The notes beneath the pieces are model-generated. The model was given only the letters and a program-made list of their open reading frames with translations, was not told the origin of the DNA and made no database searches. A program made the position numbers and the translations under genes. Positions 1 to 11,972 of a stretch of DNA of 44,665 nucleotides are shown one piece after another (position 1 is the first letter of the stretch; each line of letters opens with the position of its first letter). Source of the stretch: Purshia tridentata (taxonomy: Eukaryota > Streptophyta > Magnoliopsida > Rosales > Rosaceae); assembly GCA_003254885.1 (NCBI GenBank), contig QANT01008299.1, positions 1-44,665 of the forward strand, given 5' to 3'.

Positions 1-274
1 GTATGTGTGTGAGGTGGGGCAGAGAAGATAATCTTCAGCAAAAGGTTGTTTTTGTTATATTTCTATAGAAGCATCTTTAAGACGGATCCCTTTTGACCCC
101 TTTTGACAAGAACCAAAAGGGATCCCCCTTTAAGAAGCTCCTATGTATATATATATATTTAAGATCGCTGTAGAAGAAGGACAAACCATAATCTTAATAA
201 TAAGTTTCTCTAATGAAAGAAACGCATGTCCAATAGAATCATCATGAAAACTTTTGCCACAGTTCTAAACTTAC
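1..274. other. Left-edge intron of the NUDT3-like gene
   Basis: The donor GTAAGT of the last visible exon abuts this stretch on the minus strand. It contains a direct repeat of a CCCCTTTTGAC-like motif near 90-110 and an AT dinucleotide run near 145-160. I see no coding sequence in it. Confidence 0.6.
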
Positions 275-3200
275 TCCTGCATTATAGAGAAGGTCAATGA
301 CTCGAATAGGAGCAGAAATCACATCCTTGGACTTGTAAGCATTGTCCAGTGGGAGATTTTTCTCCAAAACCTTTAAAAGAAGTATTAAATGGATAAATCG
401 TTAGAAGGAATAACAAAGTTTCAGGGAAAATTCTTCTAGGTAAGCTATTACATCTCTGGTAGAAAATGATTGTACAATGGTACCTGCAAATTATCACCAA
501 AAAGTTTTACTTGTGCCGTTGCTTTGTCATCCCGAACTCCAATAAATGCTTCAAATGTAGCCTAAGTTAAAAAGGCAGTTCAATTATTTCTGAAGGTTGT
601 TGTGATTCTCAAATAGGTCCTTAAGAAAATAAATGCATTTACAGTGGTAAAATGCAAGAAATAGACAAATTATATACTTTATGAAAAGGAGGAAATTTAA
701 TATCAATATCATTGTACATGCAGTATGTCACAACTATTTCGTCTACAATCTTAAACTACAAGGTGATGAAAGCAGAATTTCAAATTACATGGGTGTTCCA
801 TCTTAATAATACAGTTGGTACCTTATACCCAAATAGTGCATCTTCATATGTTTCGTATGGACCAATAGTAACATCCAGCTTAGAATCCTACAGAAGAAAC
901 AGTAGACAAAAACAAAGAATATCAACAGTTTACTGCTCGAAAAAATTGCCAAAAAGTAATCAAATTGCTGCAATAAACTTGCTGCCATGAAGAGAATTGA
1001 ATTTCAGGAACAAAAATTCTGCAAATAAGTGCATTCTTTTTGTTATACTGTCATATGTCTTTTTTATTTTTTTTAATGTAGAAGGTCGATGCCTAAAACC
1101 ATTCATGAAAAGCACAAATGAAATCATTTTTTTTATTTTCATTTTACATCAGTCCTGGGGCTGGAGTGGAGGAACTTTGGGATAGAATAAGGTTTTGTGA
1201 TTCATTATGGGCATTGGTATCAGTAGCTTTCAAGGATTTATCTTTTTCTAGTATTGGAAGGCAGTTGTAATTGGCTATTCTTGCTTTAGGACACTGATGA
1301 AGTGTAGTCTTGTAGTGTTTTGTTTAGAAGAGGACTACTTGTCCTCAGCCTTTTACATGCTTTTGTTAATAAAATTCAGTTTCTTTAAAAAATAAATTAA
1401 ACTGAAATCAATGAGCAGTAAGAAACTAGGTGACAGTTAAGAAACTAGGTGAATGTTGTTGTGTACGCTACGAAACTAATAAATGATTGGCATAATAAAA
1501 CCAGATTATGTAAAGGCTTCAGGCCATTTGACTAATAGCAACTTAAACATATTAATAAACTAGCTCATAGTAAAATTGGTCTGTAATAACAAATAGGAAC
1601 TGTAGTTGCAACTTTGTACCAACACCATATAAGTGAACTGTAGTGAACAGATTTATGATTGTAAATACTATACTAAGTACTGTACTAACCAACTCCATCC
1701 AGGCTATATCAGAGTCATAATAGTCATTTGAAAGGAAAGCATCACCCTTGCTGTGAAGCAACCTCTTCAAACTTCATAGAGAACGAGAGATAAAGTTATC
1801 ATTTGCAAGAAGATAATATTTAGCATGATGACTTTAAGTTTTGATGGTTTACTATTTTTCCAAAAAGCATTAGTGCCTAGCATGTGGAACAATATAAATT
1901 GGGAAATTGCAATTGCATGGAATCAAACTTAATATCTCCAAAGGTTTAGAATTGTCAGAATGCATTTTCATTGATGCAGGATTGGGTTTGAATACAAAGG
2001 TTCCAATGATTCAAAAAATTAGAGACATTTCATGGTTTGAGTTACAACCTAAATAATTTTACAAGACAAATCCCTTGATAGTTGGCCTGTGATAGAGGGC
2101 TCAGTTTTATGTCACTTGATATCAGCCGTCCCTTGATATATGGCTGTAATATATGGCACAATATCAGTCATAAATCAGCCATATATCACAGCCAAATACC
2201 AAGATATTTGTCTTATGTAATTTTTTAATATATGTTAGCTTGTAAATCATGAAACCTCTGTCTTTATTATTTAAACCCATACTTCATCAATGAAATGCAG
2301 CCAAGAATTCTGAACCTTGGTATCAATAATGAATTAACTTAAAAGAAAAGAAACTCTTCAAAGTCATACCTAGTCGAATTGGTCAAGTCACCAGCTTTAT
2401 GCAATAACTCAGCAGCACGTGTGAGCAAAGCATTATACTCTTGGGAGAAAGGAATACTGTATAGGTCATGAGTGGAACCCACTGAATGACTTGTGCTGCC
2501 AACTGTATTATTATATAAGGAAGAATCCAGACTAAATTCACTGTGTCTTTTAATAACATTGAAAAAGCCTGTTGCATCTTTTTGTTGGTCCTCTGTTAGA
2601 CTGCTCTTCCACAATTCAAATTCCTATACAAAAAGAAATTTACAGGTCTTCATAAATGTAAGAAATTTTTTTTCTATAATACAATTAACTTCTGATTCTA
2701 TATACCATATTGTCCATGTCTGGAGGATAGAAGTTTGCACCAGGTGGTTTCAGCATAGGAAATGCAGCTCTATATTCAAGTCCCTTCCACCCAGAAACCG
2801 GCCTTGTCGCTTCAGGAAGCAACTTTATAGCAGAATCTGCAGTTGTCAAGAATGCCTCATTTTCATCAAGGCACGACCTGTTTATAGAAAATGAACTTCA
2901 GTTTCTTTTTTCTGCACAGGGAAACAAAAATTTTATAGAAAGGGAGGAGAAATTAAACAAGCAAACCAAATGGAAATTTTCACAACTATACAAGAAAAGC
3001 CACACTCAGACAAATAAAAAAAAAAAGAGACACAAGCAAGCCACAATCAGTAACAAAACTCCAGACCAGTCAACATGATCACACCAAATGGAAAATTTCA
3101 AAATTTAACTTTACGCAACCCAATATTTTACACACTTACAAAATTGAACTTTACCAAAGAAAATTGCTATTGAACCCATTTTACCACAGCAGAAGGCCCA

Positions 3201-6200
3201 TATAATGAAATTATTGCAGACATTCACTCAAGAAGTTAATTTCACAAAATGTTTGATGTATTCTCATCCAAAATAACACACAAACCAGGTGAATTATGGC
3301 ATATATGCATGTAAAAAATGGCATGTGCACTCAGCTGAAAGAGCACTAAGTAAAAGAAGACACACCATGGACTCTTATTAATTAAATAATACATCCATTT
3401 CAACTTGTCTAACTCTGATGCATCAGCATGCTTCTTCAACCAATCTCTTAAATCTGGATTACCGTACCAAACCTAAATGAAAAATTAGAAAAAAAATAAA
3501 ATAAAATCAGAACTGGGCACTGCAACATAGATAAAGATTAGAAAAAGGAAAATTTTGATTGAGATGGATAAGTTAAAACAATATGTGCATGACAACCCCG
3601 TTGCAAAATATGGAAAACTACAAGATCTTATTCATGGCTCCCTTGGCTCTTTTGCATACCAAAATATAAAATTGTAGTATAAAATAGGGTAAAATTAAAT
3701 TTATTACCTCAAGTATAGCGTGTTTTGCAACTTGGTACCCCAATTTCAAAAAGTGTGATTTTGATACCTCAATTTCATTTTTGTGGCAATTTCATAACTC
3801 CTTTAGAACATTCGTAAAAAGGCCATTAATTGGTGATGTGGACGCTGACAAAATGCAATGTAATATAAATAATATAAAATAAATTTATTTCATTATCTCA
3901 AAAATAAATTTATTTTAAAAATAAAGAAATTATAAAAAAATTAAAAAAACCAAAATAAAATAATATATATATAAAAACCCAACCCGAGCACCCTTTTTCC
4001 CTCCCCTCTCCACCCACCGACACCCAGCAACCCCATGCCCCCCTTCCAGACGTTGGCGATGGCGATGTCAGGTTTGGGGGACTGCTGGGTTTTTTTAAAA
4101 AATTTTATTTATAATTTCTTTATTTGTAGATAAATTTATTTGATATTATTTTAAGAGTTTTTTTATTAAATGGCATGGTGTCATGCCATGTGGCATTTTT
4201 GTACCGCCATGTGGCATTTTTGTACTAATGGAGGTATGAAATTGCCAAAAAATGAAATTGAGGTATCGAAATCACACTTATTGAAATTGGGGTATCAAGT
4301 TGCAAAACATGCTATACTTCAGGTACTAAAATGAATTTTTCCCTTTTAAATATGTTCCAACCTATGTATATGCAGATGCAAACTACTAATAATAGTCAAT
4401 TGTACCATGCAGCAGTATATATCAACTTTTTCATGCAAACTAACAATCTTTATGTATCAAAACAGTTTAGCAGCACAAATCACAGGTCTATGCGTGTGTT
4501 TAATTATTCTATCTGTCAATGCATGTATTTGTGTATGAGTCTACATACAACCTGCAGGTAAAAGATTTCATCCATAATTGTTGCAGCCTTGACGAGTATA
4601 GGTAGAGCCTCCCTGTCTGCATCTGTTAGCCCTGTTAACTGCATCAAGAAAATAAAATATGCAGAACTTCACTTTTAGCACCCAAACAACTACATTTTAG
4701 GGGGAAAGGACCAAAAAACAGAAAACAAAAAAAAAATGGCTATGCACATTGAATGTAAATATTAATAACTGCATATTCATGTCCTTTGTGAGCCTACGTA
4801 ACTTCAATGCATCTTGTCAAATGAAATTCAGAATTGACTTAAACAAATGATAAAAGAGGACAAAAAAACTAACATTCACAGTCAAAGATATAACATAGAT
4901 TGCACATGACTGAATATTGTCTAAATAAAATGAATTTAGAAAATAGCAAAGGAATAAAGTAAACAGACAATTTAGCAAAAGAATAATAGACATAAGAAAT
5001 GTCAAAAGGATAATAACCTCTGCATTGAGGGAAACAGGAGCATAGCGTTGGAGTTGCTGTTGTAGAGATATACTTCGAGCTATAGTGTTCTCCTTGTACC
5101 TTTACCAAAATAATATTAACTAACTGGCATAAGCAAGTAGTGATATCCAGAAAACTTGAAGTCGATAGGGATAGATGACACATGTCTTTTAGTCTTCATA
5201 AAATATATAAGATACATTATTAATAATTCCCATGCCAGCCAAATCACAGAATGGCAGCCCAAAACATTTCATAACTTTAAGGAATGGTGAGGAACAATAA
5301 AAAGAAAAAAAATTATTTAAATTCTGGAAAAAAAAAAAAGTTTTTATAATGTCCAAAGAAGTAAAAGATAGATCTTGTTTCTTTGAAAAGTTTTGAAGCT
5401 TCAAAAAGGAAAACTCTTTAGAGATGCAACTAAATCCAGCCTTATATGTATCAGGAGTACATTGTTCCTTGACCAGCTAAATTCTTACAAAAAAGAATCG
5501 TAACATAGGCTAGCCATGGGATGGTTTATTCCATCTCATCAATAAGAAAATTTATACCTAAAATGCTTTTTTAATAGCATACCTCCTTGCAATTATGTCA
5601 AAAAGTTGACCATATGGTCCATTTACGTCTTTGGGGACGTACTCAGGATCTTCTTTAGCAAGTAAGCTTCTATACTCCTCGTAATGAATATATTTAACAG
5701 CAGAGACTTCTGATTCCTGTCATTAAAGAGAAAAGAGACATGTCCATATACTCACAAGAATTTACATGGCTGCATAGACCACATAGCAAACAGGATCAGG
5801 ATGACTATCATTCAGCCACATGGTTTCACATGAAAAATAACAGCTGCATTTGTTATAAAAGCCAGTTCATCTTCTGATAGTACTAGCTTTCATCCCTAGT
5901 CTTTGAACTGTTTAACTGAGATGATTAAAATACTTGACAATATTTCCTGCCTTAAGGAGAATGTAACTGACAGATCTTCCTAGAAAATTCAAAGTATCAT
6001 AGAACAGCATAAAGATAACAAATAAATATAACACATGAATGTAACTTAATACCAGAGCAAAAGCAGAATACCAAACCACTGGAACTTCTATTTGACTTAA
6101 TTCACCCTCCTCACCTGAAGAATAAATGCCTCCAGGGGGATTCGATCTACAGTTGTAACCAAATATACATCATCGAATTCATTATTGATGAACTTTTCAT

Positions 6201-9200
6201 CAGGTAGCACACTGCAATCAAAATGTGAACCCAACGTCAGTTAATATACAGAAGATCTAGGTATAAACGAAAATCATCATCACCATATCATCATCATCAC
6301 ACTTGCCTTTGTCCTAATTGTATGTAATTAACCACATGGACCCATATTCCATTCTATTCCATTAATAATACAATGTTTCCTATTAGATCTAATTTTTGTA
6401 TACCCTTTGTGTCACTTCTAGTTGCCTTTCTATATCCCCATACCACCTAAGCCTACTTTCATGCTTCTATCCTTAATAGATTTCACTCCTAAGTTTTCCC
6501 TAATATATTGTTCTTTAATTCTGCATTTTCTGGTCACTTATATACCGTCCATTTTAAAATTCTTAATTCTGCTACATGAATGCATTGCACTTGCTTTTAC
6601 TTTACTGTTCAACATTCTGCCCCATAAAATAAAGTGGGCCGATGAATAGTTCTGCAGAACTTTAATCTAATTTGAAATTCTTTTATCCTGAATGTACCAC
6701 TAGCTTGTCTCCATTTTGTCCTTCCTGTTCTAATTATATTTGGTATCTCATCATCTATTTTCCTGTCATTTTGCATTATGGATCCCAAATATCGGAATTG
6801 TTTTGTTGAGTACTCCTTTGCTTCTGTATTGTTATTAACATTGTTTTGTCTTTATTGAAGTTGCACTCCATATATTTTGTTTTAGTTCTACCCATTCTTA
6901 AACCTTTACTGGAATGCATTTGTCCATGCTACTAACTCTGCACCAAGTGACTCTATGGAAGTATCCATCAAAACTATGTCATCAGCAAACATGCACTAAA
7001 CATCAAAGACTCAAAGAAATCATACCAAGGATATCTGAGTTCAAACTAACACAAAAAGTAAAATTAGAAGTTGCACCTAGTAACAATTTATAGTAATTTT
7101 TTTTTTAAAAAAAAAAAACGGTTTACAATAAAATCTGTGAGACAAAAATATATATCCAACCATAGAACAAAGGTTTTAATCTACTAACCACTGTTGAAGG
7201 CAAGTGAATATCATTTCAAATGCATCCGATGGAAGTATTATACCTAGCTCTTCCTGAATCTCCCTCCTGAAAATACACAATTAAACATCGCTATGCTTCA
7301 GTGACAAGCATGGTTCAGAAAGCTGTAAGTTTTAACCAAAAAAAAAAAAAAGGAAACAGAAAGGGTATGACTGTCTCATGCAGGGAGCAACTTGGGGATA
7401 TAAGGAGAATAAATTACTTTCAATTCGGGAATAGGTATGTTCTATAATAGGCAGTTCAGTATATTCAAATTACCAACAATGTAATAGAATGTATATGAAT
7501 GAAAAAATGCAAATTCATAGCATCAACTTCTGCATGTAAAAGAGAGAATCATTGATACATACTAATTCCAAAGTAAGTAATATGCAAAGTAAAAATGATC
7601 AATGACAGCTTCCGTATAGCCATTAACAGCACCAACAAGAAAAGTTATAATATGAAATGGACTGAATCAAAGAGTTTAAACTGTAAAGCTTGGATTAGAA
7701 GAGCAAATAATTGCTGTTGTCAATATCAATGGCACCTCATCTAAAATGATCAAAGCAGAGAGAAAAAAAATTAAATTCAAGGGAAAGAGCCATATATCTA
7801 GTTTATGCTACAAGATCCATCTCCTTCATTAAGGCCCAAATCTCGGAAATCAGGGACTAGGGTTTTCTAAAACAAATATAAAAGAGAAAATCCGGTATGA
7901 CCTTCAGCTTCTTAGATTATATTAGCTTTTTTTGTACATTTTGTTCTAGTTTTTTCAATTAAGTTATAGACGGCCTAGAAAGTTTAGAAAACTTTATGAG
8001 CTCGAAACTTGCTCTTATATGACATCACCAAAGTGATGTATGCTGCCCTCAAGACTTACCAGCCACTGACTTTAAAATAAAAAACGGGGATGGACAGGAA
8101 GTCCATCTGAACAAAACAGACAGATAAAACCAACAAGGCCACACAAAGGCCAAAGAGAAAATACAATACAGTCAGCCACACTTGGCACAAAACAGCAGAC
8201 CAATTCAGATGAATCACACTAAAAGGAACATAGAGTTCTCTGACAAAGATGACCATAATGAGGCAAGGAATCTAAGTTTGTCCCACAACAAAATCCACTC
8301 TTCTTCCCTATCTTACAAAATTCTTCTATTCCTTTCCCACTACACCACCCAAATAGAGGTCAAAACTGCACTAGACTAAAAGGTAACCGGTCTCTTCTTC
8401 CCGAACTTAAAAAATCCTCATATGATGTTGATATTTTGACCTGAGAATGTGAGAAACCTTTAAAAGGGACCATTTACATCTAGGTTGGACCAATGGGGGT
8501 ACTAAAAACTTCATGTAATTTCCTAACAGGTGTACTATCCCACATTCAAACTTCACCGTGGCATTGCTTGTCAATGATATTCCACCCATCCTACATGTCG
8601 TAGGTTAATTAAGCAAGACAAGGCCTAAGGGACGGCTCAAATGAGTTCGTAATGAAATGGGTTACAATTTGTAGATGCTTTCCATAAGGGATATAAAATT
8701 CCAGCAAATAGAGCATCAAACAAAAGCTTATAAAGAGAAATGGATATGATTACAAGCAGTTAGTCAGTCACAAGCATGGAAACAAAGCTAGTTACCGAGC
8801 TGTTATAAGCGACGAATCACCGGAGGATATGTGTCCAGCACTTGAGATATCCCACAACCACGCCCATGAATCCTTGCGGTCAGCACGTTGTTGGACAAGC
8901 AGTTCTTGTGTACTCTCAGCAAAAATCCACACATGAACAGCCCGATGGTAATCCCCATCTTGATGAACTTCTCGCCTACATGGGCATCAATCATTTTCAT
9001 TGAAAGAGTATATCACAACAGAGTGACAAAACCCATGAAACTTTTCAATCAGAATTACTGCTCATCAGCACAAAATTCTTTAAAAGCAGAAACAAAAACA
9101 ACAATGCATATAGGCTATATCCACCAGTCAAATCATCTCTACATATAAGCTGTACAGTTCAAAAGTAACAGGCCATGGGTTGGGATCAACTGAACTTACT

Positions 9201-9499
9201 TAACACTAACGGACTTAATTACTTTGCTTAATCAATATCTTTTCCACAACATTTTCTGTTTGTTTCTCGAGAAATTATAAGAAAAGATTGTCGCAATCCA
9301 TACAAGTTCTTTACTTGCGTGTTTCTTCAATATAATGAATTTGTTTTGGTTGGGTGAGCGAAAGGGAAGAGAGAGAGAGAGAGAGAGAGGAGGGGGGTTG
9401 GGGTTTTTCTTACCTGGGTTTGGAAATGCCAGTCTTCTGACCGGTTATGGTGAGGACGTCAAAGTGCTCTTCTTGTGTATGAGCATCAGCTTCCGCCAT
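275..9499 (-). CDS. NUDT3: Nudix hydrolase 3-like protein (Nudix + peptidase M49-like), 3' part outside window
   Basis: I rebuilt 14 exons on the minus strand by GT-AG borders and phase: 9414-9499, 8796-8975, 7189-7266, 6115-6211, 5583-5716, 5018-5099, 4552-4638, 3366-3472, 2706-2877, 2370-2623, 1690-1771, 822-887, 484-561, 275-370. They give 533 codons without a stop, and the reading frame stays open past the left edge. The Nudix domain lies at about residues 12-190, with the Nudix box at 76-98 (G76, D82 in place of the usual first E, REIQEELG at 90-97). The second half matches the DPP III/M49-like part of plant NUDT3 (for example DYYDSDIAWMEL). The zinc site expected for that part would lie beyond the window. 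Plant family members are about 770 aa, so roughly 240 residues are missing here. Known family role: hydrolysis of nucleoside-diphosphate derivatives, probably cytosolic. Oddity: the usual SWPG is SWAW at residues 66-69. Exon borders are read by eye. Confidence 0.9.
1127..1400 (+). mobile_element. Possible 5'-truncated retroposon 3' end
   Basis: The block ends in AATAAAATTCAG followed by an A-rich tail (about 1375-1400), like the 3' end of a LINE or retroposed transcript. It is antisense to the host gene, inside its intron. TGAAATCA occurs on both sides (near 1119 and 1404) and could be a short target duplication. No reverse-transcriptase motif is visible, so the family is not assigned. Confidence 0.3.
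2054..2226. mobile_element. Fold-back MITE-like element in NUDT3 intron
   Basis: The ends are inverted copies of each other. ACAAGACAAAT near 2061 pairs with ATTTGTCTTATGT near 2206, and TTGGCCTGTGAT pairs with ATCACAGCCAAA. The arms are about 45 nt and imperfect. No open reading frame is present. No clear target duplication was found, so the superfamily is open. Confidence 0.45.
3687..4343. mobile_element. Non-autonomous long-TIR element (MULE-like) in NUDT3 intron
   Basis: The first about 120 bases (from GGGTAAAATTAAATTT) recur in inverted form at the right end (GAATTTTTCCC), with long shared runs such as TTTTGCAACTTG and GATACCTCAATTTCATTTT. Flanking 9-mers at 3678-3686 and 4344-4352 (TATAAAATA and TTTTAAATA) match at 7 of 9 positions. 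Long TIRs and a 9-bp duplication suit the Mutator superfamily. The core holds a C-rich tract (about 3975-4080) and no transposase. It sits between exons 7 and 8 of the NUDT3-like gene. Confidence 0.6.
6262..6995 (-). mobile_element. Decayed, 5'-truncated RTE-type LINE (reverse transcriptase end)
   Basis: Read on the minus strand, this starts with FADDIVLMDTS (6972-6992), the polymerase FADD box of non-LTR reverse transcriptases. Broken frames follow that resemble the typical tail of this family (KTKYMECNF, WRQASG, YGAEC). It ends in an ATG/GAT trinucleotide run (about 6265-6300), a tail type known for RTE elements. Several stops and frameshifts make it dead. It lies in the intron between exons 3 and 4 of the NUDT3-like gene, in the same orientation as the gene. 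Confidence 0.65.
9368..9390. repeat. (GA)n microsatellite in NUDT3 intron 1
   Basis: About eleven GA units lie immediately downstream of the first exon (to its left on the plus strand). They form a CT tract on the transcribed minus strand. Confidence 0.9.
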
Positions 9500-11056
9500 A
9501 GTTCTAAGCTCCTTCAAAGTCCGATTACACACAGCTATTTGATTCTAATTACTTTTTTTATTCTAATTTGTTAATGGTACATGCTATTCCGACCACTATT
9601 TGCTGCGGAGTTGACCACTCTCTTACCTTTTTATTTCCTTTTTTACCCCTCTAATAAAAAAAACAAAAAACTTCTCTTCCTCCCTCCCTCACCGGATCAC
9701 CCACCTCCACCCCACCCCACCCAGACGTCAGCGCGGCCCCATCCAGCTGCTGCACCACCCCAACCCACCTACTGGTGCGACCCACCCCCTTTCTCTCTCT
9801 TTGCGCGACTCTCTCTCTTTTGCGCGACCTCATCTCCACCCAACCCAGCCACCACCTCTCTCCAAACCTATTCGGTAGTATATTGTCAAAAAATACTAAA
9901 AGGTTCAATAGCGTATGATTGAATATAAGTAATATATTCGGTAGAATACCTCCATTCGGTGGTTGCTTATCGAAAATACTGTCTACGTTTGATAATAGGA
10001 TGCCGAATAATCACCAAAATTTCAGTACACCAGTGTTGAAAAGTTTCTAAATATACAAAGATATAGTGGAGTCCCATCGATGGCTAGGTTGGGTGGGATG
10101 GGTAGTCCGGTGAGGGAAGGAGGACAAGAAAAAAAAATATTTTATTGGAGAGGCAAAAAGGAAAAAGAAAAAGAAAAAAATGAGAGGATGATCGGAATAG
10201 ATTGAGCCTTTGACGCATGTATTGCTTTATTTTTTTATTTTTGGCGGCTACTACTTTATCCTTATTCTTATTATTAAAAGGAAATTTTTTCTTTTAGAAA
10301 AAATATAAAAATGGTTTGTTTAGGACACATATTATGTACTCTTTCTTAATTTAGGATATATATTTTAAAATGTGTTCATTTACACCATGTCAGTTAATAA
10401 ACCCATTAAAATGAGAGATAAATTAGTCTTTACATATTAGATACAATTTTCATTCAATTTCTTGATTAAGCTAGAAGCTTAGAAACAGTAAAATTAAAAA
10501 CTAAAAAAGATTACTATTAAATAAATTTAAAAAAGGATTTAAATTATTAAATAAAACTTAAAAAAATTAAATTAGAGAAGATTACAACTAAACTTGTCCA
10601 TCTCACAAGTTAATGCTCATCCTCTTTTTCTAATCATTACGAGTTATGATTTATTGTAAATTTAAGTCATGAATTTCATTCCGTTTTAACACTTTTTTCT
10701 CATTATAGAAAATCGAATATAAATTTATGAAAGTATATAAATTTATGAAAGTTCTAAATGTAGTTTTAACTTTTCAAGAAATGAACTAAATGGAGTTTTT
10801 GATTTTCAAAATAGAATTACGTTTTGAAACACGGATTGACTTTGAGAAATGAATCATTTATATGTATATATCATATGAGATTAGGTTGAAAAGGACAATA
10901 AATAAAAATTATATGAAAGTCAATGAGTTAATACCAAGAAAATTTAAGATGCACTATACAAAATTACAATAAAATTGAAAATTCTTCATTTCTAGCTAAA
11001 TACCGATCAAAGATACAAAAATAGGCTCAATTACAATGGTACCAAAACTAGCTAAA
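9500..11056. other. Intergenic region: NUDT3 promoter side, fold-back element, AT-rich spacer
   Basis: No gene is visible. The left part is the upstream region of the minus-strand NUDT3-like gene and is mostly occupied by a fold-back element (9584-10200). The remainder (10201-11056) is AT-rich sequence without conserved coding frames. It should hold the 3' end of the minus-strand deadenylase transcript next to 11057. Confidence 0.6.
9584..10200. mobile_element. Fold-back element upstream of NUDT3
   Basis: The left end (CTATTCCGA...) and the right end (...TCGGAATAG) are inverted copies. The similarity continues inward through a pyrimidine-rich arm to CCCTCACCGGA (about 9687-9697) and its partner TCCGGTGAGGG (about 10107-10117). 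The arms are about 120 nt, with one extra insertion of about 20 nt on the left. No transposase and no convincing target duplication were found. The proline-rich frame inside (9581-9922) is a by-product of the C-rich arm. Confidence 0.5.
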
Positions 11057-11908
11057 TTAATGGGCCTCAACTTCCAAACCATACAAAACCCCTTGAACCC
11101 CATTCAAATTACAATTCTCTATTCCGCTGTTGTCACCTCTAAAATACACATCCTTTAGCCTCATAAAGGTTTGCAAAGTCAAGAGACTATCAGAACCAGC
11201 CTGGTGACTCTTCCCAGCAGCTCTGTCAACCTCAAGTGTTCTGGCCACCCTCTCCAAACCCCCATAAAGTCCTTCACAGAACCTCATCATGCACTTGATG
11301 TCAAACACTCTGTGCCCAAAAAACAACCCCACCAGCCTCATGAACTCACCAATGTCCTCAGGCAACTGTCTCTGACTCAGAATCTTGACCAAGAACCCAA
11401 AGTCATAATCACTGTGGAAGGTGACCCATGACAAGAAGGATCCATTGAAGACCAGCCCAGAAGCCAGGATGAGCCGGGAAAAGTCCGAAGAACAAATACC
11501 CATCTCTCTGATTTGCAAGAAGTCGATGCCTTGGCGCTTAAGTAAGTCGATGGAGTCCCTGTTTTGAAGGTCATGGTCAATGTCGAAGTCTCTGAAGTTG
11601 AACTCCCATATGTAGCAGCAAGAATTGGTACCAAAATCGGGTAAGTTTCCAAGAGGGTCGGAGAGGGTGAGACCCAATTGGATGATGTTCATGGCGTCCA
11701 CATTGGCCTTCATGAGCTGGTATTTGTGTGCAGGTGTTGGTGAGAGAAAGTGGTTTTTGTTGGGTTGGAAAACTGTACCTGGGAATTCAGTGTCTAAGGA
11801 GATAATGGGGTAGAGAGGCATTATGCTTTGAATTAGGGCAAATTCGAGTGCTAAATTGTGCTGCCAAACCCTTCGAATCTCGACTTTCTTCTTCATCATC
11901 AGCTTCAT
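11057..11908 (-). CDS. CAF1-type poly(A) deadenylase (CCR4-NOT subunit, CAF1-11-like)
   Basis: This is an intronless 283-aa protein, close to the usual length of plant CAF1 paralogues. It would shorten mRNA poly(A) tails as the DEDDh nuclease of the CCR4-NOT complex. The catalytic set is visible: D39 and E41 in SLDTEFPG, D169 in SDYDFGFL, H235 and D240 in SHQAGSDSLLT. Supporting family signatures are IIQLGLTLSD (75-84), WEFNF (101-105) and GLYGGLERVA. The first Met (11908) is chosen because it opens the frame; M4 or M5 are possible alternatives. A TATATATATA run at 11961-11970 lies about 55 bp upstream. Intronless structure is common in this plant subfamily, whose known members are often stress-induced. 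The protein is short at the C terminus after the exonuclease fold, with no extra domain. Confidence 0.93.
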   Translation of the reverse strand: MKLMMKKKVEIRRVWQHNLALEFALIQSIMPLYPIISLDTEFPGTVFQPNKNHFLSPTPAHKYQLMKANVDAMNIIQLGLTLSDPLGNLPDFGTNSCCYIWEFNFRDFDIDHDLQNRDSIDLLKRQGIDFLQIREMGICSSDFSRLILASGLVFNGSFLSWVTFHSDYDFGFLVKILSQRQLPEDIGEFMRLVGLFFGHRVFDIKCMMRFCEGLYGGLERVARTLEVDRAAGKSHQAGSDSLLTLQTFMRLKDVYFRGDNSGIENCNLNGVQGVLYGLEVEAH

Positions 11909-11959
11909 GGTTTTGGGTTGCTCATGAATTGATGTTGAATGCTCTTGAAGAGAACAACA

Positions 11960-11972
11960 TTATATATATAGA
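11960..11972 (-). promoter_or_regulatory. Putative TATA box of the CAF1-like gene
   Basis: TATATATATA on the minus strand sits about 52-64 bp upstream of the start codon at 11908. This placement suits a core promoter with a short leader. No transcript data are available. Confidence 0.5.

Noticed and set aside
1552..1770. Independent 72-codon gene
   Set aside because: Its N-terminal half is exon 11 of the NUDT3-like gene and the rest is read-through into the intron.
9581..9922. Proline-rich 113-codon frame
   Set aside because: It lies within the C-rich arm of a fold-back element, has no conserved motif, and its opposite strand is also open. This is a composition effect.
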